Positions 8,166-16,200 of a DNA stretch of 64,000 nt are shown in pieces. The position numbers and the translations under genes were made by a program. The stretch is from VAXT01 sp963850415. GTDB taxonomy: Bacteria; Actinomycetota; Thermoleophilia; Gaiellales; Gaiellaceae. The notes under the pieces were generated by a model that made no database searches, was not told the DNA's origin, and saw only the letters and a list, made by a program, of their open reading frames with translations. Position 1 is the stretch's first letter. The number at the start of each line of letters is the position of its first letter. The stretch is from NCBI GenBank assembly GCA_963850415.1, contig CAWKLE010000004.1, positions 62,001 to 126,000 on the forward strand. The letters run 5' to 3'.

Positions 8166-8819
8166 GTGGAATGGCAGTTGCTCGCCGATGTGCCCGCCGA
8201 GGCGCTGCACGCGTTGCTCACGATCGCGCGCCGCCGGACGTTCGCGCGCGGCGAGATCGTCTTTCACCGCGGCGACCCGGCCGATTCGCTGAACCTGATC
8301 CGGAAGGGCCGCTTTTCGGTTCGCATCGTGACGCCGCTCGGCGACACGGCGATGCTCTCCGTCCGCGGGCCCGGCGACGCGTTCGGTGAGCTCGCGCTGC
8401 TCGGCCGGGAGCCGGTCCGATCGGCGACGGTGAGCGCGCTCGAGCCCGCGGAGACCTACTCGGTCCAGCGCGGCGACTTCGAACGGCTCCGTCACGAGCA
8501 TCCAACCGTCAACGACGTGCTCGTCGGCATCCTCACCGACCGCCTGCGCAGGCTTTCGGACCAACTCGTCGAGGCGTACTACGTCCCGGCCGACCGCAGG
8601 GTGCTGCGACGGGTGTGCGAGCTGGCCGAGCTGTACGGAGCGGACGACGGAGAGACAGTCGTGCCGCTCACGCAGGAGGAGATCGCCGAGCTCGCCGGCA
8701 CTTCGCGGGCGACGGTGAACCGGGTGCTGCGCGAGGCCGAGCAGCGCGGTTCCGTCGAGCTCCGCCGCGGCCGGACGGCCGTGCTCGACCTCGATCAACT
8801 GCTCCGCCGCGCCGGCTAG
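8166..8819 (+). CDS. Crp/Fnr-family transcriptional regulator
   Basis: 217 residues. The N-terminal cyclic-nucleotide-binding fold shows GEIVFHRGD and the phosphate-binding cassette FGELALLGREPVRSATV, whose Arg and Ser/Ala pattern is compatible with cAMP binding. The C-terminal winged helix has LTQEEIAELAGTSRATVNRVL, the usual Crp recognition helix. GTG at 8166 puts IVFHRGD about 31 residues in, as in E. coli CRP; an upstream GTG at 8118 would add 16 residues and put the CRP-like box inside the gene. With two class III cyclase genes in the window it is a natural cAMP receptor candidate. Confidence 0.88.
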   Translation: MEWQLLADVPAEALHALLTIARRRTFARGEIVFHRGDPADSLNLIRKGRFSVRIVTPLGDTAMLSVRGPGDAFGELALLGREPVRSATVSALEPAETYSVQRGDFERLRHEHPTVNDVLVGILTDRLRRLSDQLVEAYYVPADRRVLRRVCELAELYGADDGETVVPLTQEEIAELAGTSRATVNRVLREAEQRGSVELRRGRTAVLDLDQLLRRAG

Positions 8820-8828
8820 ACGCGCCGG

Positions 8829-9650
8829 CTAACCGTGGTTCCCGTGGCCGCCGCCCTGATGGCCGCCGCCCTCGTGGCCGCCTCCGCCCTGCTGGCCGCC
8901 TCCGCCCTCGTGACCATTTCCGCCCTCGTGGCCGCCTCCGCCCTGGTGGCCGTTCCCGTGCTGCTCCCCGTTCCCCTGGTGGCTGTCGTTTCCATGGTGT
9001 TCGTCTTCGTGCTTCCAGGGTTTGTTCTTGCCTTTGCCTCCACCCTGGCGCCGCGAGTGGCCGGGCGGCCCCGTGTGGACGTGGTGCCGGTCGCCCTTGC
9101 CCCACCCCGGCCTGGTGCCGCCGCCGACCGGAGGCGGCGGCGGTGGCGGTGCCGGCGGCGGCGCTGCCGGCGGGGCGGGTGGGGGCGGTGGAGCAGGTTG
9201 CGGCGTCGGCGGGGGTGGAGATGCCGGCGGCGGCTTCGGGCTGCCGCCGCGCGGAGGCTTCGGCTTCGGCTTCGGCCGGGCGTGGCTCGAGCCGCCTGAA
9301 CCCGTCGGCCGGCTGCGGTGCGAAGACGGAGCCGCGGGCTCCGTCCGAATGAACGCGATCGACTGCGACCCGCTCGTATGCGCGGACGAGCGCTGCGCCG
9401 ACGCCGCGGCGAGCTGCGCCTGCTCGGCCCTGAGTGCCTCCTGCCGCGCGACTCGTGCAGCTTCTGCGCGCAGGCCGGTCAACGAGTTGAACAGGTCGGC
9501 GCTCGGCTCGAAGTGGATCGCCGGCGGCACCGAGACCAGAGCCTTCTGCGCCGCGTGGTCGTCGAGCGCGGCACGCCACAGGTATCCGGCACTCACCGCA
9601 GCCGCGACAAGTGCAGACAGCCGGACCGCATGCGGCGTCAGCACGGACAA
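8829..9650 (-). CDS. Membrane-anchored Pro-rich / Gly-His-rich low-complexity protein
   Basis: About 270 residues. An N-terminal span (LSALVAAAVSAGYLWRAAL) is followed by an Ala-rich helical region (~45-95), a Lys-Pro and poly-Pro stretch (~125-180), and a C-terminal tail of GGHEGG/GGHQGG hexapeptides (~215-273). The layout suggests a surface protein with a wall-spanning Pro-rich segment and a His-rich, possibly metal-binding tail. The start is TTG at 9650 or GTG at 9644. Low complexity keeps open the possibility that part is not translated; the opposite strand is also open. Confidence 0.55.
   Translation of the reverse strand: MSVLTPHAVRLSALVAAAVSAGYLWRAALDDHAAQKALVSVPPAIHFEPSADLFNSLTGLRAEAARVARQEALRAEQAQLAAASAQRSSAHTSGSQSIAFIRTEPAAPSSHRSRPTGSGGSSHARPKPKPKPPRGGSPKPPPASPPPPTPQPAPPPPPAPPAAPPPAPPPPPPPVGGGTRPGWGKGDRHHVHTGPPGHSRRQGGGKGKNKPWKHEDEHHGNDSHQGNGEQHGNGHQGGGGHEGGNGHEGGGGQQGGGGHEGGGHQGGGHGNHG
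8842..8955 (-). repeat. 18-bp tandem repeat coding for a GGHxGG hexapeptide array
   Basis: Units of about 18 bp of the form CCGCCCTSSTGGCCGCCT recur roughly six times, with small substitutions and one degenerate unit near 8910. On the minus strand they encode Gly-Gly-His-Glu/Gln-Gly-Gly. Such arrays are prone to copy-number change by slippage. Confidence 0.7.
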
Positions 9651-9677
9651 CAGTCTGCAGTCCGCATCGGACGGCGT

Positions 9678-10772
9678 CTAGGCCGCGTCCCGGCCTGCGA
9701 GCTCGACGCGGTTCTTGCCGTGCTCCTTCGCGCGGTACAGCGCGCTGTCCGCCGCCCGCAGGAGCGCGTCCACGGACTGCGATTCGCCGAGCTCAGCGAC
9801 GCCGAAGCTGGCCGTCACCGTCACCTTCTCCCCCACGCCGAGCGGAATCTGCAGCTCGGCGAGCGACAGGCGCAGACGATCGGCGACCGCGCTCGCACCG
9901 TCCAGTCCCGTCTCCGGGAGCAGGACCGCAAACTCCTCGCCGCCCAGGCGCGCGGCCACGTCGACGTCCCGGCCGTGCGCCTTGATCAAATCCGCGAACG
10001 CGATCAGCACCTCGTCGCCCGCGTGGTGCCCGAACCGGTCGTTGACCAGCTTGAAGCCGTCGAGATCCGCGAGCACGACCGACAGCCGCCCGCCGAGCCG
10101 CTGGCCCCGCGTGATCTCCGAGCGCAGCGCATCGAGGAACCGGCGGCGGTTGACGAGGCCGGTCAGCTCGTCGGTGATCGCCTGCCACTGGACGATGTCG
10201 TGCAGCCGCGCGTTCTCGAGCGCGATCGCGGCCTGCGACGAGAGCCACTCCGCAAGCTTCATCGTCTCTTCGCCGAAGCCGCCGTCGGGAGGGTTGAGCT
10301 CGAGCGTCATCGCCGCGGTCTCGTCCCCGGCGGAGAGGTCGAACTCTACGGGTCTCGCGTCGCCGTCGAGGTTGCCGACCCAGCCGACCTCCTTCCCGTC
10401 GTGCAGAAGACGGCCGCCGCGTGCGCCGGTCGCCTCCGTGATCACGTTCAGGATCACGGGCATCAGGGCGCGAGGGTTGTGCGTCGCCGCGAGTGCCTCG
10501 CCGACGAGGGCGAGTGCCTCCCGCGCCTCGCGCCGCCCGGTGACCGGCGTCCTGCGCCGCTCGCGGTGCTCGGAAGCGGGCGGCGCCTCGCGCGCTTTCG
10601 GCCTGCGGAGCATCGGGACGAGGAGGACGACGGTCACGATCGTCGCCACGAGCGCGAGCAGGGCGAGCGGCCGGTTGACCTGGACGCCGATCACGCTGGC
10701 CGGAAGCGCGCGCTCGCCGACCGGGCGCAGCCCAAGTCGGGTGCTGGCCAGGATCCGCCGCAGGCCCTCCAT
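9678..10772 (-). CDS. Diguanylate cyclase (GGDEF) with GAF-like sensor and one TM
   Basis: 364 residues. One membrane span at ~30-53 (LALLALVATIVTVVLLVPML) is followed by a GAF-like domain (~85-190), then a GGDEF domain (~200-360). The start motif ITDELTGLVNRR, the metal site DLDGFKLVND and the active loop RLGGEEF are intact. An RDVD sequence five residues before GGEEF matches the inhibitory RxxD site, so product feedback is expected. It should make c-di-GMP at the inner membrane face. A TAGACT -10-like box lies 11 nt before the ATG. It shares a minus-strand direction with the cupredoxin gene upstream, 60 bp away. Confidence 0.92.
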   Translation of the reverse strand: MEGLRRILASTRLGLRPVGERALPASVIGVQVNRPLALLALVATIVTVVLLVPMLRRPKAREAPPASEHRERRRTPVTGRREAREALALVGEALAATHNPRALMPVILNVITEATGARGGRLLHDGKEVGWVGNLDGDARPVEFDLSAGDETAAMTLELNPPDGGFGEETMKLAEWLSSQAAIALENARLHDIVQWQAITDELTGLVNRRRFLDALRSEITRGQRLGGRLSVVLADLDGFKLVNDRFGHHAGDEVLIAFADLIKAHGRDVDVAARLGGEEFAVLLPETGLDGASAVADRLRLSLAELQIPLGVGEKVTVTASFGVAELGESQSVDALLRAADSALYRAKEHGKNRVELAGRDAA

Positions 10773-10811
10773 CCAGTCGCCCGAGTCTAATCCGCCGGCC
10801 GGGCAGTCGAA

Positions 10812-10827
10812 TCCCCTGAAATGGGGA
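10812..10827 (-). terminator. Small hairpin after the cupredoxin-PASTA gene
   Basis: Five-base arms TCCCC and GGGGA flank a 6-nt loop a few bases past the stop at 10833. The stem is short and no U-run follows, so this is only a possible terminator. Confidence 0.3.
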
Positions 10828-10832
10828 CGCCG

Positions 10833-11813
10833 CTACCCGGGGCCGCGGCTCACGACCAGGTTGACCCTGGTGCCGACGGCCAGCGTGCGGCCCGCTCCCG
10901 GGCTCTGGCGGACGATGCGCCCCCGCGCGCGCTTCGAGCGCAGGTAGCGGACTCGGCCGACCGAGCAGTTCGCCGCGCGGATCGAGCGCCTCGCCTTCGA
11001 CAGCCCTTTGCCGATCACGCGGGGCACCTTGCACTTGGGCACCGGCGGTGCGTTCGTGGAGACCGTGAAGCTGCCCTTGATCGTCGGGTGCACGTCACAC
11101 TTGAACGTGTACTTGCCGGCGCGAAGCGTCAGCCGCCAGACGGGATGCTCGATGTCGCCGACCGAGGTCTTCTCGTCGACGCCCGGCCCGGTCAGGTGGA
11201 AGTTGTGCGTGGCGGAGAGATCGTGGACCTGGATCGTGTACGTCCCCGGTGGCAGGTTCGTGACCGGCCTGCCGTCCGCGTAGAAGGCGGCGATCCGCGG
11301 GTCGGGGCCGACGGTCAGGATCAGGTCGGGCTGCGCGGGAGGCGGCGGCGGGGGCGGCGGGCCTGCGGGGCTCGGCGGCGGAGGCGGAGGCGGGTTCGGA
11401 TTGGGGTGCGCCGTCACCAGCCCGCGCAAGTAGCCGGTCTGGTCGAAGTCGGAGATCCACTCGTAGTCGCCGACCTCGAGCGTCACCGTCCAGCACTCCT
11501 CGCTCTGGCCGGGGCCGCTCGTCGCGCGATCGACGTGGGTTCCGCCCCAGGTCAGGTCGCGCAGGCGGAAGTTCTGCGTGCTCGACGTGTCGTCGATCGC
11601 GAGCGTGAACGTGCCCGCGTTGACGTGCTCCGCGCTGCGACCGGCCGGGTACCGGAACCAGCCCTCGCCGTCGCCCATGTGCCCGACGAAGTCCGGCGCT
11701 CCCATGCACGGGATGCGGGCGTGGTGAGCATGCGCGCTCGCGGGCAGCACGGCGACCACTCCCGCGAGGGCGGCGACCAGGACGAGATAGAAGGCGTGGC
11801 GCTTGCGGAGCAT
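10833..11813 (-). CDS. Secreted cupredoxin-like protein with C-terminal PASTA domain
   Basis: 326 residues. A signal peptide (FYLVLVAALAGVVAVLPASA) precedes a first beta-sandwich (~30-130) without obvious copper ligands, a Pro-rich linker, and a second cupredoxin-like domain (~160-250). The latter has HNFHL and FKCDVHPTIKG, giving the His-Cys-His ligands but Ile where blue-copper proteins have axial Met. Residues ~262-326 form a PASTA domain (VPRVIGKGLSKARRSI to VNLVVSRGPG), which in other proteins binds peptidoglycan. It may therefore be a wall-held electron carrier. ATG at 11813 has AGGGGG just upstream and a TAATCT -10 box. Confidence 0.8.
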   Translation of the reverse strand: MLRKRHAFYLVLVAALAGVVAVLPASAHAHHARIPCMGAPDFVGHMGDGEGWFRYPAGRSAEHVNAGTFTLAIDDTSSTQNFRLRDLTWGGTHVDRATSGPGQSEECWTVTLEVGDYEWISDFDQTGYLRGLVTAHPNPNPPPPPPPSPAGPPPPPPPPAQPDLILTVGPDPRIAAFYADGRPVTNLPPGTYTIQVHDLSATHNFHLTGPGVDEKTSVGDIEHPVWRLTLRAGKYTFKCDVHPTIKGSFTVSTNAPPVPKCKVPRVIGKGLSKARRSIRAANCSVGRVRYLRSKRARGRIVRQSPGAGRTLAVGTRVNLVVSRGPG

Positions 11814-11923
11814 GTCCCCCTGGGCCGCAGATTACTCCAGCCAGGGGAACGTTTCTAACCGGCGGCTCGGAGATAAGGCGACCTGGCGGGACAACGATCG
11901 ACAATCGAGTCCAGGGAGGCAGG

Positions 11924-12760
11924 ATGAGCTCAACCGCGCCAGGTCGGTCGACCGAACCACCAATCGTGCTGATCCACGGAATGTGGATGACGCCGCTGAG
12001 CTGGGAGCATTGGGCCGCCCGCTATCGAGAGCGCGGTCATCAGGTGCTCGCTCCGGCCTGGCCGGGCCTCGAAGGGGAGCCGGAAGAGATCCGCCGCGAT
12101 CCGTCTCCGCTCGAGGGGCTGTCGATCCCCGACGTGATCGACCACTACGAGCAGATCATCCGAGAGCTCGACGCGCCGCCGATCATCATCGGCCACTCCT
12201 TCGGAGGGCTGTTCGCACAACTCCTGCTCGACCGGGGCCTGGGCTCGGCGGGCGCCGCCCTCGGCACCGGCGCGCCGAAGGGCGTCCTCAGGTTGCCCTA
12301 TTCGACGATCAGGGCCGCCTGGACCGCGCTGCACAATCCGCTCGGCAAGAACAACATCGCACCGCTCACCCCGGAGCAGTTCCACTGGTGCTTCACGAAC
12401 TCGCTGAGCCGCGAGGACTCGGATGCGGTCTACGAGCGCTACTACATCCCCGGGTCCGCACGCCCGTTCTTCCAGGCCGGCTACGCGAACTTCAACCCGA
12501 ACGCCGCGACGAAGGTCGATTACCGGAACCCGAACCGGCCGCCGCTCGTCCTGGTCACGGGAGCCGAGGACCGCATCTGCCCACCTTCGGTCAACGAGGC
12601 GAACTTCAAGAAGCAGAGCCAGGCGCCCGCGGCCACCGAGCACAAGGAGTATCCGGGCCGCTGTCACTTCCCCGGCCAGGACGGCTGGGAGGAGGTGGCG
12701 GACTACATTCTTGCCTGGACGACCGGGCACGCGAGCACCGCAGAGCCGACGACGGCCTAG
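11924..12760 (+). CDS. Alpha/beta hydrolase
   Basis: 278 residues. It has the oxyanion HG motif IVLIHGMWMTPLSWEHW, the nucleophile elbow IIIGHSFGG (Ser), the acid GAEDRICP (Asp) and a late His in GRCHFPG, so the catalytic triad is complete. The substrate is unknown; the closest general resemblance is to lysophospholipase/haloperoxidase-type hydrolases of actinobacteria. The start ATG at 11924 has GGGAGG about 5 nt before it. A remnant of a metallo-beta-lactamase gene follows 2 bp after the stop. Confidence 0.88.
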   Translation: MSSTAPGRSTEPPIVLIHGMWMTPLSWEHWAARYRERGHQVLAPAWPGLEGEPEEIRRDPSPLEGLSIPDVIDHYEQIIRELDAPPIIIGHSFGGLFAQLLLDRGLGSAGAALGTGAPKGVLRLPYSTIRAAWTALHNPLGKNNIAPLTPEQFHWCFTNSLSREDSDAVYERYYIPGSARPFFQAGYANFNPNAATKVDYRNPNRPPLVLVTGAEDRICPPSVNEANFKKQSQAPAATEHKEYPGRCHFPGQDGWEEVADYILAWTTGHASTAEPTTA

Positions 12761-12762
12761 AC

Positions 12763-12918
12763 ATGCGGCTGAGGCACATCGGCGGTCCGACCGTCCTGAT
12801 TGAGCACTTCAGGCCAGGGCGGGACGCCATCGAGCGCGAGCTCGCCCGGTCGCCGGACGACGTGCGAAGCCGATTTCGCTGGCTTCCGATCGGCACCGAG
12901 GTCGAGCTCGGGGGCTAG
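12763..12918 (+). pseudogene. MBL-fold hydrolase remnant (N-terminus joined to C-terminus by internal deletion)
   Basis: 51-codon open frame. The first 14 residues, MRLRHIGGPTVLIE, match the usual opening of UlaG-type metallo-beta-lactamase-fold hydrolases. The rest, HFRPGRDAIERELARSPDDVRSR and on to the end, resembles the C-terminal helix and tail of the same family. The whole metal-binding core (HxHxDH and later ligands) is missing. An in-frame deletion of about 200 codons explains this. Its stop shares CTAG with the convergent gene. It could still be translated as a microprotein, but no catalytic function is expected. Confidence 0.6.
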
Positions 12919-13358
12919 CCGGGCAGCAGCTGGATCGAGATCTGCAGCACCCGTCCGTGGCCGAGCAGGAAGTCCGTCGCGCGCGTGCCGGGCTGGCCGC
13001 TTCCGAGCCGGCACCGGCGGAACCCACCGGACGCCGCGCACGCGACCGACGGGAACGCGCGATGGACCGCGGCCTCGGACGAGTCGACGCCGACCCCAGA
13101 GCCCGTGTGCTCTTTCGAGTGCGTCGTCGTGATCTCGACCGCGCGGCCGGACCGAAAGCCGACCCAGACGAGGGCAAAGTAGAGGCGGCCGCCGCCTGAG
13201 CCGATCGGACTCCCGAGCCGCGCACGGACCTGCGCTTTGGTCATGCCGAGCGTGACCCCGGACATTCCCTTCTGGGGGCGGATGATCGCGCTCGCCGGAG
13301 CGGCCACGATCAGCGCGAGCAGGACGAGTGCGACGGCGAAACGACGCATATGCCACAT
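12915..13358 (-). CDS. Small secreted protein with SmpA/BamE-like motif
   Basis: 147 residues with a signal peptide (FAVALVLLALIVAAPASA). The segment GMSGVTLGMTKAQVRARLGSP is the turn-helix signature seen in SmpA/OmlA (BamE)-like and BLIP-like small beta-alpha folds, usually protein-binding modules. A Cys pair (SVACAASGGFRRCRL) could form a disulfide outside the cell. ATG at 13358 or 13349 are both possible. The stop overlaps the opposite gene's stop in a CTAG. The partner is unknown. Confidence 0.7.
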   Translation of the reverse strand: MWHMRRFAVALVLLALIVAAPASAIIRPQKGMSGVTLGMTKAQVRARLGSPIGSGGGRLYFALVWVGFRSGRAVEITTTHSKEHTGSGVGVDSSEAAVHRAFPSVACAASGGFRRCRLGSGQPGTRATDFLLGHGRVLQISIQLLPG

Positions 13359-13397
13359 ATCGGCACGCGGGACGCGATACGCGACCCCCGGGCGGGT

Positions 13398-13604
13398 TTA
13401 GAGCAGATGCGCTTCGACGTCCGGGTGGCTCGCCTGCCACGCCTTCAGGTACAGATCGATCTCGAGGCGCGCCTGCTCGTCGCCGAGCGCGTCCGGGACC
13501 TCGACGAGGACGGCACCGTCGCCGTCGGCGCGGGCCTCGCAATTGACTCGCCGCAAGAACTCGAGTAGCTCCTCACGTGCATCTGGGTGCACCTGGATCC
13601 GCAA
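13398..13604 (-). CDS. Small conserved-type hypothetical protein
   Basis: About 68 residues reading IQVHPDAREELLEFLRR, then a CEARADGDGAVLVEVPD strand region and a helix LGDEQARLEIDLYLKAW. The alternating helix-strand-helix pattern and biased codon use support a real gene. No ATG is available; TTG at 13604 is the likeliest start, with a purine-rich stretch (GAGGACAGGGA) before it. No function recognised. Confidence 0.58.
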   Translation of the reverse strand: MRIQVHPDAREELLEFLRRVNCEARADGDGAVLVEVPDALGDEQARLEIDLYLKAWQASHPDVEAHLL

Positions 13605-13688
13605 TCCGTCCCTGTCCTCACTTTGGGTGATAGACGGCCGTTTGTCGAGTTCACCTGAATTGCAGGGAAGACTGACCACCCCGGCCGC

Positions 13689-13694
13689 TACGCT
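13689..13694 (+). promoter_or_regulatory. Leaderless -10 box of the carboxylase beta gene
   Basis: TACGCT followed by 7 nt and ATG at 13702, with no Shine-Dalgarno sequence between. This spacing puts the transcript start at or next to the start codon. Confidence 0.5.
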
Positions 13695-13701
13695 CCGCCC
13701 C

Positions 13702-15264
13702 ATGAGCGTGCTCACGTCGCAGGTCGAGCGCGAATCGGAGGTCTTTGTCCAGCGCCGCGACCGGATGGAGGCGCTCGTCGCAGAGGTTCGCGAGCGGACC
13801 GCGCTCGTCGCGCGAGGCGGAGGCGACAAGGCGCTCGAACGGCACCGCTCGCGCGGCAAGCTGCCCGCGCGGGAGCGAGTCGACCGGCTGCTCGACCCGG
13901 GGAGCGCGTTCCTCGAGCTTGGCGCCCTGGCCGCGTGGGACGTGTACGACGGACGGGCGCCGTCGGCGGGAATCGTCACCGGCATCGGCGTCGTCGAGGG
14001 CCAGGAGTGCGTGATCGTGGCCAACGACGCGACGGTCAAGGGCGGTACGTACTTCCCGCTCACGGTCAAGAAGCACCTGCGCGCGCAGGAGGTCGCCGAG
14101 CAGAACGGGCTCCCGTGCATCTACCTCGTCGACTCGGGCGGTGCGTTCCTCCCGCTCCAGGACGAGGTCTTCCCCGATCGCGACCACTTCGGCCGCATCT
14201 TCTTCAACCAGGCGCGAATGTCGGCGAAGGGGATCCCGCAGATCGCCGCGGTCATGGGCTCGTGCACCGCCGGCGGCGCGTACGTCCCGGCGATGAGCGA
14301 CGAGACAGTCATCGTCAAGGGCACCGGCACGATCTTCATCGGCGGCCCGCCGCTCGTGAAAGCGGCGACCGGCCAGGACGTGACCGCGGAGGAGCTCGGC
14401 GGGGCCGACGTGCACACGCGCCACTCGGGCGTCGCCGACCACTACGCGACGAGCGACGAACACGCGCTGGCGATCGTCCGCTCGATCGTGCGCAACCTCC
14501 ATCGGTCTCCGAAGGACATGCCCTGGGACCTGGCCCCGGCCGAGGAGCCGGTGGTCGACCCGTCCGAGCTGTACGGGCTGATCCCAGAGGACTACCGGCA
14601 GTCGTTCGACGCGCGCGAGGTGATCGCACGGATCGTCGACGGCTCGCGGTTCCACGAGTTCAAGGAGCTCTACGGCGAGACGCTCGTCTGCGGCTTCGCG
14701 CGGATCGAGGGCTTCCCGGTCGCGATCCTCGCCAACAACGGCGTGCTGTTCGCGGAGTCTGCGCAGAAGGGCGCGCACTTCATCGAGCTCGCGTGCGAGC
14801 GGAAGGTGCCGCTCGTCTTCCTGCAGAACATCACAGGCTTCATGGTCGGGACCGAGTACGAGGCGGGCGGGATCGCGCGCGACGGCGCCAAGCTCGTGAT
14901 GGCGGTCGCGTGCGCCGAGGCGCCGAAGTTCACGGTCGTGATGGGCGGGTCGTTCGGCGCGGGCAACTACGGCATGGCCGGCCGCGCGTACTCGCCGCGC
15001 CAGCTCTGGATGTGGCCGAACGCGCGGATCTCGGTCATGGGCGGCGAGCAGGCGGCGACGGTGCTGACCATGGTCGGCGACGCGGATCCCGACGAGATCC
15101 GGGCCAAGTACGAGCACGAGGGCAACCCGTACTACTCCACGGCTCGGATCTGGGACGACGGGATCATCGACCCGCTGGACACGCGGCGCGTGCTCGCGCT
15201 CGGGATCTCGGCAGCGCTGAACGCTCCGATTCCGGAGACGAAGTTCGGCATCTTCCGGATGTAG
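13702..15264 (+). CDS. mccB: 3-methylcrotonyl-CoA carboxylase beta subunit (carboxyltransferase)
   Basis: 520 residues, the usual length. The two crotonase-fold halves of a biotin-dependent carboxyltransferase are present. The stretch SGGAFLPLQDEVFPDRDHFG and the following FFNQARMSAKGIPQIA are typical of the methylcrotonyl-CoA group rather than propionyl-CoA carboxylase. Glycine loops GSCTAGGAYVPAMSDE and GGSFGAGNYGMAGRAYSPR form the oxyanion and CoA sites. It moves CO2 from biotin to 3-methylcrotonyl-CoA in leucine breakdown. The ATG at 13702 follows a TACGCT box. The matching biotin carboxylase lies 5.2 kb downstream at 20506. Confidence 0.88.
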   Translation: MSVLTSQVERESEVFVQRRDRMEALVAEVRERTALVARGGGDKALERHRSRGKLPARERVDRLLDPGSAFLELGALAAWDVYDGRAPSAGIVTGIGVVEGQECVIVANDATVKGGTYFPLTVKKHLRAQEVAEQNGLPCIYLVDSGGAFLPLQDEVFPDRDHFGRIFFNQARMSAKGIPQIAAVMGSCTAGGAYVPAMSDETVIVKGTGTIFIGGPPLVKAATGQDVTAEELGGADVHTRHSGVADHYATSDEHALAIVRSIVRNLHRSPKDMPWDLAPAEEPVVDPSELYGLIPEDYRQSFDAREVIARIVDGSRFHEFKELYGETLVCGFARIEGFPVAILANNGVLFAESAQKGAHFIELACERKVPLVFLQNITGFMVGTEYEAGGIARDGAKLVMAVACAEAPKFTVVMGGSFGAGNYGMAGRAYSPRQLWMWPNARISVMGGEQAATVLTMVGDADPDEIRAKYEHEGNPYYSTARIWDDGIIDPLDTRRVLALGISAALNAPIPETKFGIFRM

Positions 15265-15268
15265 CGAG

Positions 15269-15790
15269 CTACGGGACGTACTGCTCGTCGATCGCGACGA
15301 CCTGCCCGTCCTCGATCGTGACCCAGTAGAGGCCGTTCGTGCCGCGATACGGGTCGGCGTATGTCTGCCGGCCTTGCATGAAGGACGCCAGGAATGGCCC
15401 CAGGTCGCCGGGCCGCCCGTGACGGCAGAGCGGGCACCGCGTGGCGGTGATCTTTGCGTCGTTGGCGATGCGGAGCGTCCGGGTCGCCTTGTCCGGGTTG
15501 CGGATGTAGTAGTCGTTCGGCACCGCCTCGCCGGGTGAGACGGCGCCGTCCTCCTCGGCGGCCTTCTGTGCGTCCTTCCCGGTGAGGAACTGGGCCTCGT
15601 CGAAGGCGAGCGTCGCGGCGGGCCCGGCCGTCGAGACGCTTCTGATGTACCCGAAGTGCTCGGCCGGCATCGACCTCGTGGTCGTCGTGGCCTGGGTCGT
15701 CGCCGGCTCGGGCGCCGCGCTCTCGTCTCCCCCGCCCCCGCAGCCCGCCGCAATGAGCCCGAGTGAGAGGAGGAGCGCGCGAGCGGCCAA
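15269..15790 (-). CDS. Putative lipoprotein, unknown function
   Basis: 173 residues. The start LLLSLGLIAAGCGGGG is a signal peptide with a lipobox ending in Cys 17, followed by a Thr-rich linker, so a membrane-anchored extracellular lipoprotein. The mature part (HFGYIRSV, VPNDYYIRNPDKATRTLRI) has no family I can name; CPLCRHG holds a CxxC pair. TTG at 15790 is the start, with TAGGGT 9 nt upstream. The stop is 4 bp from that of mccB, in a convergent arrangement. Confidence 0.72.
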   Translation of the reverse strand: MAARALLLSLGLIAAGCGGGGDESAAPEPATTQATTTTRSMPAEHFGYIRSVSTAGPAATLAFDEAQFLTGKDAQKAAEEDGAVSPGEAVPNDYYIRNPDKATRTLRIANDAKITATRCPLCRHGRPGDLGPFLASFMQGRQTYADPYRGTNGLYWVTIEDGQVVAIDEQYVP

Positions 15791-15799
15791 GACGAAGCC

Positions 15800-15820
15800 A
15801 CCCTAATCGGTCGTTAGGCT
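15800..15820. promoter_or_regulatory. Divergent -10 boxes for the lipoprotein and cupin genes
   Basis: On the minus strand TAGGGT (15805-15800) lies 9 nt from the lipoprotein TTG start. On the plus strand TAGGCT (15815-15820) precedes a conventional leader with GGAGGGG before the cupin ATG. The two boxes sit 9 bp apart in a 53-bp gap. Confidence 0.45.
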
Positions 15821-15843
15821 GCTGAAAACTCGCAGGAGGGGAC

Positions 15844-16191
15844 ATGTCCAAGTACGACGTGGCGCGTTGGGACGAGCTGGACGGCGTCGTCAAGAAGGTG
15901 CGAAGAGCCCTCGGAGTGACCGCGTTCGGGGTCAACTACTTCGACCTGCCGCCGGGCGCCGAGGGGCTCGAGCACAACGAGACGCAGACGAACCAGGAGG
16001 AGGTCTACGTCTACGTGCGGGGCTCGGGCCTGCTGCGGATCGACGGGCAGGAGATCGAGGTCGGCGAGGGGATGGCCGTGCGGGTCGATCCGGAGGTGAC
16101 CCGCCAGCCGGTCGCGGGCGACGAGGGCCTGCAGTGGGTCGCGATCGGCGCGCCGCGCGAAGGGAGGTACGAGCCGCCCTCGTGGGGGTAG
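15844..16191 (+). CDS. Cupin-domain protein
   Basis: 115 residues forming a single small beta barrel. The first cupin motif reads GLEHNETQTNQEEVYVYVRG and the second follows in DPEVTRQPVAGDEGL, which lacks the usual second His, so metal binding may be weakened. A strong GGAGGGG lies 2 nt before ATG at 15844. The small acid-stable folds of this type act as mannose isomerase-like or regulatory sensors; the substrate is not clear. Its stop codon forms part of the -10 box of the next gene. Confidence 0.82.
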   Translation: MSKYDVARWDELDGVVKKVRRALGVTAFGVNYFDLPPGAEGLEHNETQTNQEEVYVYVRGSGLLRIDGQEIEVGEGMAVRVDPEVTRQPVAGDEGLQWVAIGAPREGRYEPPSWG

Positions 16192-16200
16192 GCTCGCGCC

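Noticed and set aside
8835..9299. Hydrophobic plus-strand frame over the GGH repeat region
   Set aside because: Its Ala/Val/Leu runs are the complement of the Gly-His/Pro repeats. It has no basic flanks or start signal, and the minus-strand product has a sensible anchor and domain order.
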